Positions 16,241 to 24,799 of a DNA stretch of 64,000 nucleotides are shown here, piece by piece. Position 1 is the stretch's first letter. Each line of letters opens with the position of its first letter. The notes below the pieces were generated by a model, which was not told the DNA's origin, made no database searches, and saw nothing but the letters and a program-made list of their open reading frames with translations. The DNA comes from Pseudoselenomonas ruminantium. Its GTDB lineage: Bacteria; Bacillota; Negativicutes; Selenomonadales; Selenomonadaceae. The DNA lies in the NCBI GenBank assembly GCA_015058575.1, contig SVBZ01000004.1, positions 98,355 to 162,354 of the forward strand, given 5' to 3'. The translations under genes and the position numbers were made by a program.

Positions 16241-17323
16241 ATGTGGAAGAAACTTGTAGTGCTGACAGGACTGCTCGTGCTGCCGGCGATGTCTGCTTCG
16301 GCAGTGGTGGTGACGGTGACAGGGTACGGCGGCTCGGAGCGCAGTGCGCTGAGGCAGGCTTTGCGGCAGGCCATCGAGCAGCAGGTCGGCGTCATGGTCG
16401 ACAGCCGCAGCTATGTGCAGAATTACCAGCTGATCAATGACCGCATCTACACGCAGGCCGATGGCTATATCAAAAGCTATGAGGTACTGTCATCGGTAAA
16501 GGACAACGGGCTCTATACGGTCAAGGTGCGCGCCGATGTCTCGGAGCAGAAAATCAGCGCGGCGCTTGGCACGTATGCCCAGAAAAAAGCTGTGGTCGGT
16601 GCCAATATGCAGGACCCGCGTGTCGGTGTCGTGGCCATGGATCAGCAGGGCATCCGCTATGCAAGCCTTGAAAATGCCGTGATGGAAGGCATCCGCAGGC
16701 AGGGCTATACGCGCATCGTTGACGTCAATCAGCTTGACAAGTCAAAACAGAAGCAGCTGCTGGCGGCAAGCTATGCCGGTGACAAGTCAATGATGAAGAC
16801 TTTGACCAGTCAATTCCCGCTGGACTATCTGGTGACAGTCACGGTCGACAAGGCCGTGGGCAGTATGGCTGATTATGCGCCGATGCCGGGCTTCGAGAAC
16901 CTCAAGAAGGCCAATGTCACCGTGTCGGTGCGCATGCTCAATGTCAATAATGGCGAGGTACTCTATACGGGCGTCTTCACGGGCAAATCCGAGCGGCGCG
17001 GGCCCAATGCGGTAAATGAGGCTGTAGCGGCTGCCGCCAAGGGTATCCCTGCGGCCATAGGCAAGGCAGCACTTAACAAGGCGGCTAATCCCGAGCAGCA
17101 CTTGCAGCTCATCGTTACGGGCAGCAAGCTTGGCAATATCAGCGCGGCAACAACCTATCTGCGCGAACTCGCAGGCGTAAACAACGTCTTTGTCCGCAGC
17201 ACGAGCTTTGGCAATATGACTGTTGACATTGACTTTAACGGCACGGCGCATGATTTTGCGACAGTGCTGGAGGCAAATGGCTGGCAAATCCTCGCGCTGG
17301 GCGCGGAGTACGTAAAAATATAA
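16241..17323 (+). CDS. Exported FlgT/LPP20-like protein
   Basis: 360-aa protein with a signal peptide (KLVVLTGLLVLPAMSASA). Its first domain, VTGYGGSERSALRQALRQAIEQQVG followed by YIKSYEVLSS and YTVKVRADV, matches the FlgT amino-terminal fold. A CsgG/FlgT-middle-like segment (VGVVAMDQQ) follows and then an Ala-rich region. FlgT builds a flagellar basal-body ring in Vibrio. No flagellar gene lies nearby, so an outer-envelope role is possible. Three TGACNNGTCA repeats lie inside the coding sequence (16734-16813), giving DKS/DQ-rich residues. Confidence 0.65.
   Translation: MWKKLVVLTGLLVLPAMSASAVVVTVTGYGGSERSALRQALRQAIEQQVGVMVDSRSYVQNYQLINDRIYTQADGYIKSYEVLSSVKDNGLYTVKVRADVSEQKISAALGTYAQKKAVVGANMQDPRVGVVAMDQQGIRYASLENAVMEGIRRQGYTRIVDVNQLDKSKQKQLLAASYAGDKSMMKTLTSQFPLDYLVTVTVDKAVGSMADYAPMPGFENLKKANVTVSVRMLNVNNGEVLYTGVFTGKSERRGPNAVNEAVAAAAKGIPAAIGKAALNKAANPEQHLQLIVTGSKLGNISAATTYLRELAGVNNVFVRSTSFGNMTVDIDFNGTAHDFATVLEANGWQILALGAEYVKI
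16734..16813. repeat. Cluster of TGACNNGTCA palindromes inside a coding sequence
   Basis: TTGACAAGTCAA (16734-16745), TGACAAGTCA (16780-16789) and TTGACCAGTCAA (16802-16813), with a related GTTGACGTCAAT at about 16719. All keep the FlgT-like frame open. Confidence 0.7.
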
Positions 17324-17342
17324 ATAGAAGAAAAAGAAATTT

Positions 17343-17420
17343 ATGTGCCAAGGAAAAATGCTTGACAGGTTATGATGGCTTCGGTATAATAGCAATGTCA
17401 AGGAGAAAGCCTTGGCACAT
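17343..17420 (+). promoter_or_regulatory. Promoter of the ylxM-ffh operon inside a long inverted repeat
   Basis: TTGACA (17362-17367), a 17-bp spacer and TATAAT (17385-17390) give a near-consensus promoter. It is flanked by perfect 11-bp arms ATGTGCCAAGG (17343-17353) and CCTTGGCACAT (17410-17420). The arms may be operator halves or a 5' leader hairpin. Confidence 0.75.
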
Positions 17421-17446
17421 ATTTTTGTAAAACAGGTGATAGGAAT

Positions 17447-17806
17447 ATGGAGCAGCTTTTATATCTGTCGGCTTTGTTTGACCTGTATGGGGCGCTTTTG
17501 ACCGAAAAGCAGCAGGAATGCCTGCGTATGCATCTGTTTGAAGATTTCTCTTTGTCGGAGATTGGCGAGGAACTGGGGATTTCCCGGCAGGCTGTCTACG
17601 ACAACATCCATCGGTCACAGAAGGCCATGGAAGCGTATGAGGAGAAGCTGGGACTGGCGCACCGCTATCAGGAGGAGCGGCAGGAACTGGCGAAAATATA
17701 TGAATCCATCGAAGGCCTCAGACAGCCAGGCAATGAAGCAGCTGTGGCTGAGGTTCTCGACCGGCTCGCGCCATTCTTGGGGCGTAGTCAGGAGGTATCG
17801 CTTTGA
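17447..17806 (+). CDS. ylxM: YlxM family SRP-associated helix-turn-helix protein
   Basis: 119-aa protein of the YlxM/p13 family. A sigma-region-4-like helix-turn-helix reads DFSLSEIGEELGISRQAVYDNIHRS (about 31-55), followed by a long helical tail. The gene is classically found directly before ffh and its product acts with the signal recognition particle. Its stop overlaps the ffh start, so the two are translationally coupled. A near-consensus promoter precedes it, making it the first gene of the operon. Confidence 0.9.
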   Translation: MEQLLYLSALFDLYGALLTEKQQECLRMHLFEDFSLSEIGEELGISRQAVYDNIHRSQKAMEAYEEKLGLAHRYQEERQELAKIYESIEGLRQPGNEAAVAEVLDRLAPFLGRSQEVSL

Positions 17807-19191
17807 TTTTTGAGAGTTTATCTGACCGCCTGCAGGAGACATTCAAGAAGCTCCGCGGTCATGGCAAGCTGACGGAGGACGATGTCAACGACGCCATGCG
17901 TGAGGTGCGTATGGCCCTGCTTGAGGCCGACGTCAACTTCAAGGTAGTCAAACAGTTCATAAAGACCGTCAAGGAGCGCGCTATCGGCCAGGATATCCTG
18001 GAAACGCTGACGCCGGCTCAGGTCGTAATAAAGATTGTTGATGAAGAGCTCACGAACCTCATGGGAGGTACGCAGAGCCGTATCAATATGAGCCCGAACC
18101 CGCCGACCGTCATCATGATGGTTGGCCTGCAGGGCGCCGGCAAGACGACGTCTGCCGGTAAGCTGGGGCTGGCCCTCAAGAAGCAGGGCAAGCGCCCGTT
18201 GCTTGTCGCCTGCGATATTTACCGGCCGGCAGCTATCAAGCAGCTGCAGGTCGTCGGCAAGCAGCTTGAGCTGCCTGTCTTCACGATGGAGCAGGGCACG
18301 GATGCTGTGACGATCGCCAAGAACTCCATCGCGTATTCGCAGTCGCATGCCAACGATGTCATCATCATCGATACCGCTGGCCGACTGCAGATTGACGAAA
18401 AGCTCATGCAGGAGCTGCGCGATATCAAAGGCGAGGTCAAGCCACACGAAATCCTGCTCGTCGTCGATGCGATGACTGGTCAGGAATCGGTCAATGTCGC
18501 GCAGGCCTTCAACGATTCACTCGGCCTTGATGGTGTCGTCATGACGAAGCTTGACGGTGATGCCCGTGGTGGTGCGGCGCTGTCGGTCAAGGCCGTCACG
18601 AGCGTGCCAATAAAGTTCGTCGGCATGGGCGAGAAGCTCGAGGCATTGCAGCCATTCCATCCGGACCGCATGGCCTCGCGTATCCTCGGCATGGGCGATG
18701 TGCTCTCGCTGGTCGAAAAGGCGCAGCAGACCTTTGACATGGAAGAGGCCAAGAAGATGGAGCGCAAGCTCCGCAAGGATGAGTTCACGCTCGACGATTT
18801 CCTCTCGCAGATGCAGCAGGTCAAGAAGCTGGGGTCGCTGGAGAATATCCTCGGCATGATTCCTGGCATGGGCGGTCTCAAGAAGCAGCTCGAAGGCCAG
18901 AATATCGATCTTGACGGCAAGGAGATGCGCCAGATCGAGGCCATCATCAAATCGATGACGCCAGCTGAGCGTGCCAACATCGACATCATCAATGGCAGCC
19001 GCCGCAAGCGCATCGCGCTGGGCTCTGGTACCCGCGTACAGGATGTCAACAAGCTTTTGAAGCAGTTCGGCGAAATGAAGAAGATGATGAAGAAAATGAA
19101 AAAGATGCAGAAGGGCAAGAAGGGGTTCCCCGGTCTGGGTGGCCTTGGCGGCCTGGGCGGCGGTTTCCCGAAACTTCCGTTTATGCATTGA
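17803..19191 (+). CDS. ffh: Signal recognition particle GTPase Ffh
   Basis: 462-aa SRP54 homologue. It binds SRP RNA and signal sequences and delivers ribosomes to the membrane. N domain (1-90), G domain with GLQGAGKTT (about 108-116), DTAGR and TKLDGDARGG, then a methionine-rich M domain to about 440 and a Gly/Lys-rich tail. The length is typical. The start is TTG at 17803, placed 6 nt after AGGAGG and overlapping the ylxM stop. It heads a run of translation-related genes. Confidence 0.96.
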   Translation: MIFESLSDRLQETFKKLRGHGKLTEDDVNDAMREVRMALLEADVNFKVVKQFIKTVKERAIGQDILETLTPAQVVIKIVDEELTNLMGGTQSRINMSPNPPTVIMMVGLQGAGKTTSAGKLGLALKKQGKRPLLVACDIYRPAAIKQLQVVGKQLELPVFTMEQGTDAVTIAKNSIAYSQSHANDVIIIDTAGRLQIDEKLMQELRDIKGEVKPHEILLVVDAMTGQESVNVAQAFNDSLGLDGVVMTKLDGDARGGAALSVKAVTSVPIKFVGMGEKLEALQPFHPDRMASRILGMGDVLSLVEKAQQTFDMEEAKKMERKLRKDEFTLDDFLSQMQQVKKLGSLENILGMIPGMGGLKKQLEGQNIDLDGKEMRQIEAIIKSMTPAERANIDIINGSRRKRIALGSGTRVQDVNKLLKQFGEMKKMMKKMKKMQKGKKGFPGLGGLGGLGGGFPKLPFMH

Positions 19192-19233
19192 TAGTATAAA
19201 GTTTATTTTTCCTACGAAAGGTGGTGAATTTTC

Positions 19234-19506
19234 ATGGCAGTAAAGATTCGTTTGAACCGTATGGGTGCAAAGAAGAATCCGTTCTATCGCATCGTTGTAG
19301 CTGATTCCCGCGCTCCGCGTGATGGTCGTTTCATCGAGATTCTCGGTAACTACGATCCGTCCAAGCAGCCGGCAGCAGTAAGCGTTGACGAGGCTAAGGT
19401 TCTTGATTGGATGAACAAAGGCGCTCAGCCGACCGATACCGTTAAAAATCTCCTCAGCAAACAGGGCATCATGGCTAAATTTGCTGAAGCTAAAGCTAAG
19501 AAATAA
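19234..19506 (+). CDS. rpsP: 30S ribosomal protein S16
   Basis: 90-aa ribosomal protein with the invariant start [32 protein letters not shown]. It assembles into the small subunit. GAAAGGTGG precedes the ATG. It lies 42 nt after ffh, as in many Firmicutes, and is followed by khpA after 14 nt. Confidence 0.97.
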   Translation: MAVKIRLNRMGAKKNPFYRIVVADSRAPRDGRFIEILGNYDPSKQPAAVSVDEAKVLDWMNKGAQPTDTVKNLLSKQGIMAKFAEAKAKK

Positions 19507-19520
19507 TTGGGAGGCTCAAC

Positions 19521-19748
19521 ATGAAAGAACTTGTTGAAGTTATCGCCAAATCCTTAGTGGAGCATCCCGAGGCCGTCCGTGTGGACGAACGACAGGAAGA
19601 TGGGCAGACCGTGCTCGAACTTCATGTTGCCGAGGATGATATGGGTAAGGTCATCGGGCGTCAGGGTCGTATCGCGAAAGCGATGCGTACCGTGGTCAAA
19701 GCCGCGGCCACCCGGGAGAATACCAAAGTCACGGTTGAGATTATTTAG
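19521..19748 (+). CDS. khpA: KH-domain RNA-binding protein KhpA
   Basis: 75-aa single KH domain with the RNA-binding loop GRQGRIAKAMRTVVKAAA. Formerly YlqC; partner of KhpB/Jag in RNA binding and cell-size control in Firmicutes. It sits between rpsP and ylqD as expected. TTGGGAGG precedes the ATG. Confidence 0.93.
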   Translation: MKELVEVIAKSLVEHPEAVRVDERQEDGQTVLELHVAEDDMGKVIGRQGRIAKAMRTVVKAAATRENTKVTVEII

Positions 19749-19814
19749 ATGAAACAGCGGCAGGTTCATGCTTACATGGGCTGGCCGCTATTTCTATGTG
19801 TAGGAGGAACTGTC

Positions 19815-20246
19815 ATGGATATGATTTCACTGAAAATGCCGGTTACAATCAAGGCAAAACTGACGGAAAAACTCAAGGCAAAGATCCTTGGTGACCTCGA
19901 AGAGGGAATCAGCCGCGCAGAACTCGAGGTTCAGCAGCTGAACATCCAGGAAAAACGCGTGATGCAGGAAAACCAGCCGGAAGATGCAGAGAACCCGACG
20001 CCGGAAGAAATCCAGCGTTTGCAGTCCATTCAGGCGCATTTCGGCCAGGAGCGCCAGAAGCGTTTGCAGTACCGTGAGGAAGCACTGGCCCGCAAAGAAG
20101 AGACGGAGAAACTCGTTCTCGGTGCGGAAATCGTACAGGGAACGCTGGAGCGCCAGGTCGATGTCCATGTTGGCGACGATATGCGCGAGCTCATGAATGT
20201 GGAAGTGCTGGTGGAAGATGACAAGATTATCGCCATCCGCAGCTAA
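19815..20246 (+). CDS. ylqD: YlqD family protein
   Basis: 143-aa coiled-coil protein of the YlqD family, whose function is unknown. It starts with the short strand MDMISLKMPVTIKAKLTEKLK, then has a charged heptad-rich helix (about 20-100). The end VDVHVGDDMRELMNVEVLVEDDKIIAI is family-typical. I chose ATG 19815, preceded by GTAGGAGGAACTGTC; the upstream frame to 19749 starts right at the khpA stop without a ribosome site. Its position between khpA and rimM supports the call. Confidence 0.82.
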   Translation: MDMISLKMPVTIKAKLTEKLKAKILGDLEEGISRAELEVQQLNIQEKRVMQENQPEDAENPTPEEIQRLQSIQAHFGQERQKRLQYREEALARKEETEKLVLGAEIVQGTLERQVDVHVGDDMRELMNVEVLVEDDKIIAIRS

Positions 20247-20748
20247 GAAAAAACGCGTTACGATCGGCAAGGTCGGCGCGGCCCATGGCATCCATGGCGA
20301 GATGCGCATCATCCCGCTGACGGATTTCACCGAGCGCTTTGCGGATATGAAGGAAGTCATGGTCGGCGACGAGCTGCTGCATGTCGAAAGCTGCAAATAC
20401 CATAAGCAGTACGTGCTGATGAAGTTTCGCGAGTATCCAATCCGTGAGGACGCGATGCGCCTGACGGGAAGGCTGCTGACGGTTGACCGCAGTGAGGCGG
20501 CGCCGCTCTCCGACGGCGAGTTCTACACCTTCGACATCATCGGCCTTACGGTCTATGATAGCGAAGGCAGGGAGCTTGGCCAAGTGGAGAATGTCCTGCG
20601 CACGGGCAGCAATGATGTGTATCAGGCGCGCCGCACCGATGGCGGGGAGCTTTTGATACCGGCGCTCAAGGCTGTCGTCAAGGAAATCGATGTGGCTGGC
20701 GGCCGCATGGTTGTCGATATGCCGGAGGAGATTTCCGATGCGCATTGA
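20218..20748 (+). CDS. rimM: 16S rRNA processing protein RimM
   Basis: About 176-aa ribosome maturation factor that binds S19 and helps mature the 30S head. The amino-terminal beta-barrel has TIGKVGAAHGIHGEMRI and a following PLTDF. The PRC-barrel has FYTFDIIGLTVYD and the end AVVKEIDVAGGRMVVDMPE. The start is uncertain: ATG 20218 overlaps ylqD by 29 nt with a weak GGTGGAAG, and another ATG lies at 20197. The overlap implies tight coupling with its neighbours. Confidence 0.92.
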   Translation: MTRLSPSAAKKKRVTIGKVGAAHGIHGEMRIIPLTDFTERFADMKEVMVGDELLHVESCKYHKQYVLMKFREYPIREDAMRLTGRLLTVDRSEAAPLSDGEFYTFDIIGLTVYDSEGRELGQVENVLRTGSNDVYQARRTDGGELLIPALKAVVKEIDVAGGRMVVDMPEEISDAH

Positions 20749-21484
20749 TATGGTGACGATTTTTCCGGAGATGTTTGCGGGGCCGTTCGGCGACAGCATC
20801 ACGAAGCGTGCCGTTGACAATGGCATCCTTGACATTCACTTCACGAATTTTCGTGATTATACGGAAGACAAGCATCATCACGTCGATGATACGCCGTTTG
20901 GCGGCGGTGCGGGCATGGTCATAAAGCCTGAGCCGATGTACAAAGCAGTGCGCGATGTGCTGGCGAAAACGGAAGAATTCGCCGCCAACCGCCGCGTGCT
21001 GATCATGGACCCGTCGGGGCCGACGTTTACGCAGGCAAAGGCCAAGGAGCTGGCCGGCTACGATCAGCTCGTCTTTATCTGCGGCCATTACGAGGGGTTC
21101 GATGCGCGCATCTATAAGCTCGCCGATGAAGCCATCTCGATTGGCGACTTCATCCTGACGGGCGGCGAGCTGCCAGCTATGGTCATCACCGATGCGGTGT
21201 CGCGCATGCTGCCGGGCGTACTCGGTGCGCCGGATTCGGCGCCAACCGATTCGTTTTACGACGGTCTGCTGGAGTTCCCGCAGTACACGCGTCCGCGTGA
21301 GTTTGAAGGCATGGCCGTACCGGAGGTGCTGCTGTCCGGCAATCATGCCAGGATTCGCCAGTGGCGCCGTGAGCAGTCGCTCTTGGTGACGAAAAAATAC
21401 CGGCCGGATCTGCTGGAAAAGGCCGAGCTTAGCGAAAAAGACCGTATTTTCCTGAACCGTCAGGAAAGCGGTGAAGACTGTTAG
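20738..21484 (+). CDS. trmD: tRNA (guanine37-N1)-methyltransferase TrmD
   Basis: 248-aa SPOUT methyltransferase making m1G37 in tRNA, which prevents frameshifting. MRIDMVTIFPEMF begins the protein; the trefoil-knot motifs DDTPFGGGAGMVIKPEP, FICGHYEGFDARI and SIGDFILTGGELPA are intact. ATG 20738 is preceded by CGGAGGAG and overlaps the rimM stop. A terminator follows, and rplS, which often comes next in Firmicutes, is not present here. Confidence 0.96.
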   Translation: MRIDMVTIFPEMFAGPFGDSITKRAVDNGILDIHFTNFRDYTEDKHHHVDDTPFGGGAGMVIKPEPMYKAVRDVLAKTEEFAANRRVLIMDPSGPTFTQAKAKELAGYDQLVFICGHYEGFDARIYKLADEAISIGDFILTGGELPAMVITDAVSRMLPGVLGAPDSAPTDSFYDGLLEFPQYTRPREFEGMAVPEVLLSGNHARIRQWRREQSLLVTKKYRPDLLEKAELSEKDRIFLNRQESGEDC

Positions 21485-21495
21485 CAACAATTTCC

Positions 21496-21548
21496 AACCC
21501 ATAGGCAATAGCGGCTATCAGCCGCTGGCCTATGGGTTTGCTTTTTTG
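21496..21548 (+). terminator. Terminator of the rpsP-trmD operon
   Basis: Arms AACCCATAGGC (21496-21506) and its complement (21528-21538), with an inner AGCGGC/GCCGCT stem, then CTTTTTT. Confidence 0.85.
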
Positions 21549-21678
21549 TGGGAAAAAGATGGAGGGGCAGAAGGATTTTTTTACATGATTGTCGTATAAA
21601 AGAGGTATCGTAGGATTATACTGGCATTTGGCTGGTGTAAGATTTGGGACCTCGATGAAAGAATAAGGAGATGATAGG

Positions 21679-23751
21679 ATGGAAGAACTTCTGGCACGTT
21701 TCAGTGTCAAACAGAAAATCATGGTTCTTGTTTCTGTGGTATTTGTAGCGACGATGCTGGTGTTGGGCATTGTCCTCGATCGCATCATCACGAATCATGA
21801 GATGGAAAACTTCGTTGAGGAGACGGATTTGCAGGCAACGCAGGTAGATACGTCGATGGATCTTTTCCTGCGCGGTCTGCGCGATGGCCTTGTCAATATG
21901 GCCAACGATCCAATCCTCAGAAACGGTGGCGGCATCACGGTGTATATCGATGGTGAGGCTGGCGCCGATGGCATGATTGCCATGGACCCGCAGGCCAAGG
22001 GCGGCTTTGAGCTGCAAGCCTATCAGCTGTTCCAGCGTATGGCGGAGGCCAATAAGGGCGTCATTTCCGTTGTCAGCTATGGTACGACCGATGGCGGCTA
22101 CCTGCAGTATCCGGCCGTAAAGCGCAAGAAGGGCTATGATTCCCGTAAGCGTGACTGGTACAAGGAAAGCATGGCTGATACGAATGCTGTGCGCATCACG
22201 AAGCCGTTCAAGACTTCGAAGGGTACGCCAACGGTCGGCATCTTCGCTACGGTCAAGGATATGTCGGGGCAGCCGCTTGGTGTCCTGGGCTTAAACATTG
22301 ACCTGCCGGTAGTCACGGACATGATTTCGCAGATCAAGGTCGGCGAGACAGGCTATCTGATGATGCTCGATGCGGACAATGTCATCATTGCCGATCCGAA
22401 ACATCCAGATGCTGCCTTCAAGAAGCTCGAAGAGTCGGAGCTCGGGGACATCACTTCCCTCAACATGAGTTCCAAGGGACTCCAGGAAATCGAGCTTGAT
22501 GGTGCGAAGAAATTTGTCAACATCTATGTATCCGATAAGACGGGCTATAAGTATCTGACGATTGTCGATAGGAGCCAGCTCATGTCAAGTGTCAACAATA
22601 TGCGCATGACCTTGGCTATTGTACTGGTTATCGCCTTGGTGCTGATTTTCTTTGCAACCATGTGGATTTCGAACGTCATTGTTTCGCCGCTGCGCGGTCT
22701 CGAGCAGTCGGCAGGCCGTATCGCCAATGGCGATTTGCGCCAGAATGACCTTACGATTGAAACCGATGATGAAATCGGCAATCTGGCCCGCTCGTTCCAC
22801 AAGATGTCCGATGAACTCAAGAAGCTGCTCGGCCAGATCAAGGGCAGTGCCGATGAGGTATCGAACTCCTCGGGTCAGATGTCCCATGGCGTAGAGCAGG
22901 TCGCTCAGACTATCACGCATGTGGCTGAACGCGTCGGCGATATCGCTGAGTCGGCAAATACCCAGAATGAGACGATGACCGGCGTGGTCGGGCATATCCG
23001 CAACATGACCGAGCAGGTCACGAACATCGCCGATGCTTCGGAGCAGATCAGCAAGACTTCGAGCAAGGCTGGCACGGCTGCCTTCGAGGGCGTTGCCGCC
23101 ATCGAGGATGCCGTCAACAAGATGCGCGAAGTATTCGGCACGGTCAATGAGTCGGCAGCTGCTGTCGGCGAGCTGGGCCGCCGCTCCGAAGAGATTGGCG
23201 AGATCGTCAACACGATCCAGAGCATTGCCGAGCAGACGAACCTGCTCGCACTCAATGCGGCCATCGAGGCAGCCCGTGCCGGTGAGCAGGGCCGCGGCTT
23301 CTCGGTCGTAGCCGATGAGGTCCGCAAGCTTGCCGAGCAGTCCTCTGAGGCTGCACAGGAAATCGCCCAGAAGATCGGCAGTGTCCAGAAGGTCACTATC
23401 CAGGCCGTCGATTCGATGAATGCCGGTACCGAGCAGGTACGTGTCGGCAGCCAGGCCGTCAAGGATGCTGGCGATCAGTTCAAGGTCATTGCCGAGCATA
23501 TCCGTATCGTCGATGAGATGGTCAAGGAGTCGGCAAGCAATGCCAACAAGGTGGCCGATGCGAGCATGTCGGTGCTCAAGGATGCCGAGAATGTCGAGGC
23601 TTCCACGAAACGCATCACGGAGAACATCTCCTCGATTTCGGCCGCCACCGAAGAGCAGTCGGCTTCGATGGAAGAGATTGCCGCTTCGAGCCAGCAGCTT
23701 TCGCGCATGGCTGATGAGCTGCAGAATGAGGCCAACCGCTTCAAATTCTGA
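21679..23751 (+). CDS. Methyl-accepting chemotaxis protein
   Basis: 690-aa transmembrane chemoreceptor. The first membrane helix is at about 12-33, then a double-Cache sensor ([20 protein letters not shown] and a second PAS-like lobe). The second helix is at about 312-332, then HAMP (about 333-385) and a long signalling coiled coil. The CheA/CheW-binding tip [21 protein letters not shown] lies near residue 518. No carboxy-terminal CheR-tethering pentapeptide is present (ends NRFKF). Cache receptors often sense amino or organic acids; the ligand here is unknown. Monocistronic between two terminators. Confidence 0.94.
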   Translation: MEELLARFSVKQKIMVLVSVVFVATMLVLGIVLDRIITNHEMENFVEETDLQATQVDTSMDLFLRGLRDGLVNMANDPILRNGGGITVYIDGEAGADGMIAMDPQAKGGFELQAYQLFQRMAEANKGVISVVSYGTTDGGYLQYPAVKRKKGYDSRKRDWYKESMADTNAVRITKPFKTSKGTPTVGIFATVKDMSGQPLGVLGLNIDLPVVTDMISQIKVGETGYLMMLDADNVIIADPKHPDAAFKKLEESELGDITSLNMSSKGLQEIELDGAKKFVNIYVSDKTGYKYLTIVDRSQLMSSVNNMRMTLAIVLVIALVLIFFATMWISNVIVSPLRGLEQSAGRIANGDLRQNDLTIETDDEIGNLARSFHKMSDELKKLLGQIKGSADEVSNSSGQMSHGVEQVAQTITHVAERVGDIAESANTQNETMTGVVGHIRNMTEQVTNIADASEQISKTSSKAGTAAFEGVAAIEDAVNKMREVFGTVNESAAAVGELGRRSEEIGEIVNTIQSIAEQTNLLALNAAIEAARAGEQGRGFSVVADEVRKLAEQSSEAAQEIAQKIGSVQKVTIQAVDSMNAGTEQVRVGSQAVKDAGDQFKVIAEHIRIVDEMVKESASNANKVADASMSVLKDAENVEASTKRITENISSISAATEEQSASMEEIAASSQQLSRMADELQNEANRFKF

Positions 23752-23784
23752 TGATTGACCGGTCTTGTGACTGGTCCGGATAGG

Positions 23785-23828
23785 ATGCACCGCCGTGTGA
23801 TACGATATCACGCGGCGGTGCATTTTCG
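23785..23828 (+). terminator. Hairpin terminator of the chemoreceptor gene
   Basis: Perfect 11-bp outer arms ATGCACCGCCG (23785-23795) and CGGCGGTGCAT (23813-23823), with an inner GTGAT/ATCAC stem, then TTTTCG. Confidence 0.8.
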
Positions 23829-23890
23829 TTTTGGGGCACTTTGTGGTACAATATACGAATGTGACATTAGGACAGGAGGGTATCACGCAG

Positions 23891-24745
23891 ATGAAAGAAT
23901 CAGCCCTGACACAGGAAATCAATGCGGCTATCACGCAGGCCGTCGATGCCTGTGAGAACAAGAATACGGAAGAGGCCGCAGCAATCCTCAAGAAGGAAAT
24001 CGAGCGCATCGAGGCGCTCAATCTCTATGCGGATGGACAGGCCGATTATTACGATTTCAATACGTTGATGGAAATGGTCATGTTCCAGAGCCAGCATCCG
24101 GAAATCCAGCCGGTTGCCGATATCGAGGAGCCAGTGAACCGGCTCTATGCGATGTACGGTTCCGTGCTTTTAGAGCTCGGCGAGCTTGACAAGGCCGAGG
24201 AGGCACTGGCCATTGCCATGGACTGGAATCCGATGAGCGCTGACATCGCCTTTGAGCATGCGGAAGTCTATAAGCAGAAGAAGGATATGGAGACGTTCAA
24301 AGCGCTCACGACGAAGATTTTCTCCATTTGCTATAAGCGGCGCGAAATTGCCCATTGCTATCGCAATCTCGGCTATTACTTCGTCGAAAAGCAGATGTGG
24401 GATGAGGCCGTCGGCTGCTATCTGCTCAGCATGACCTTTGCCGAGGCGGAAGGGCGCTTCCAGGCCGAAAACGAGCTCAAATATATCTACGATGAGACCA
24501 AGGGCGAGGCGACGAGGCCCTCGCTTGGCGCGATGCGCTCCTATGGCGAGAAATACCAGTTCCCGATCGGCCCCGATGCCAAGATCATCGAGACGGCCAT
24601 GCTCTACGGCAAGACCATGCTGGCGAACAAGAAGCTCCAGCATGCCTCGTATTTCCTTGACATTGCCTATAAGCTTACGGAAAGCAAGGAACTCAAGGAG
24701 CTTCTGGAGGGAATCAATAAACAGCTGGGCAGTGAAATGCATTAA
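23891..24745 (+). CDS. TPR-repeat protein
   Basis: 284-aa all-helical cytosolic protein with tetratricopeptide-like repeats: a first pair near 15-45, YAMYGSVLLELGELDKAEEALAIAMDWNPMS at about 90-120, and HCYRNLGYYFVEKQMWDEAV at about 155-175. It is probably a protein-protein scaffold. ATG 23891 follows GGACAGGAGGG; the frame is open upstream to 23831 without a ribosome site. A related gene occupies the right end of the window (63485): both share the ELGE-A-L--A-EWNP-S-D--FE pattern. Confidence 0.75.
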   Translation: MKESALTQEINAAITQAVDACENKNTEEAAAILKKEIERIEALNLYADGQADYYDFNTLMEMVMFQSQHPEIQPVADIEEPVNRLYAMYGSVLLELGELDKAEEALAIAMDWNPMSADIAFEHAEVYKQKKDMETFKALTTKIFSICYKRREIAHCYRNLGYYFVEKQMWDEAVGCYLLSMTFAEAEGRFQAENELKYIYDETKGEATRPSLGAMRSYGEKYQFPIGPDAKIIETAMLYGKTMLANKKLQHASYFLDIAYKLTESKELKELLEGINKQLGSEMH

Positions 24746-24762
24746 ATTCTATTAACGGGTAC

Positions 24763-24799
24763 GAAAAATGGCCTTCCCTTGGCGGAAAGGCCATTTTTC
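24763..24799. terminator. Bidirectional terminator between the TPR gene and hypF
   Basis: Arms GAAAAATGGCCTT and AAGGCCATTTTTC around a short loop, A/T-runs on both sides, located between convergent genes. Confidence 0.8.

Noticed and set aside
16241..17323. Part of a flagellar gene cluster
   Set aside because: Only the FlgT-like fold suggests this; the neighbours are SRP and flavoprotein genes.
22585..24021. Long minus-strand frame of 478 codons opposite the chemoreceptor
   Set aside because: Shadow of the coding frame, with repetitive composition and no domain.
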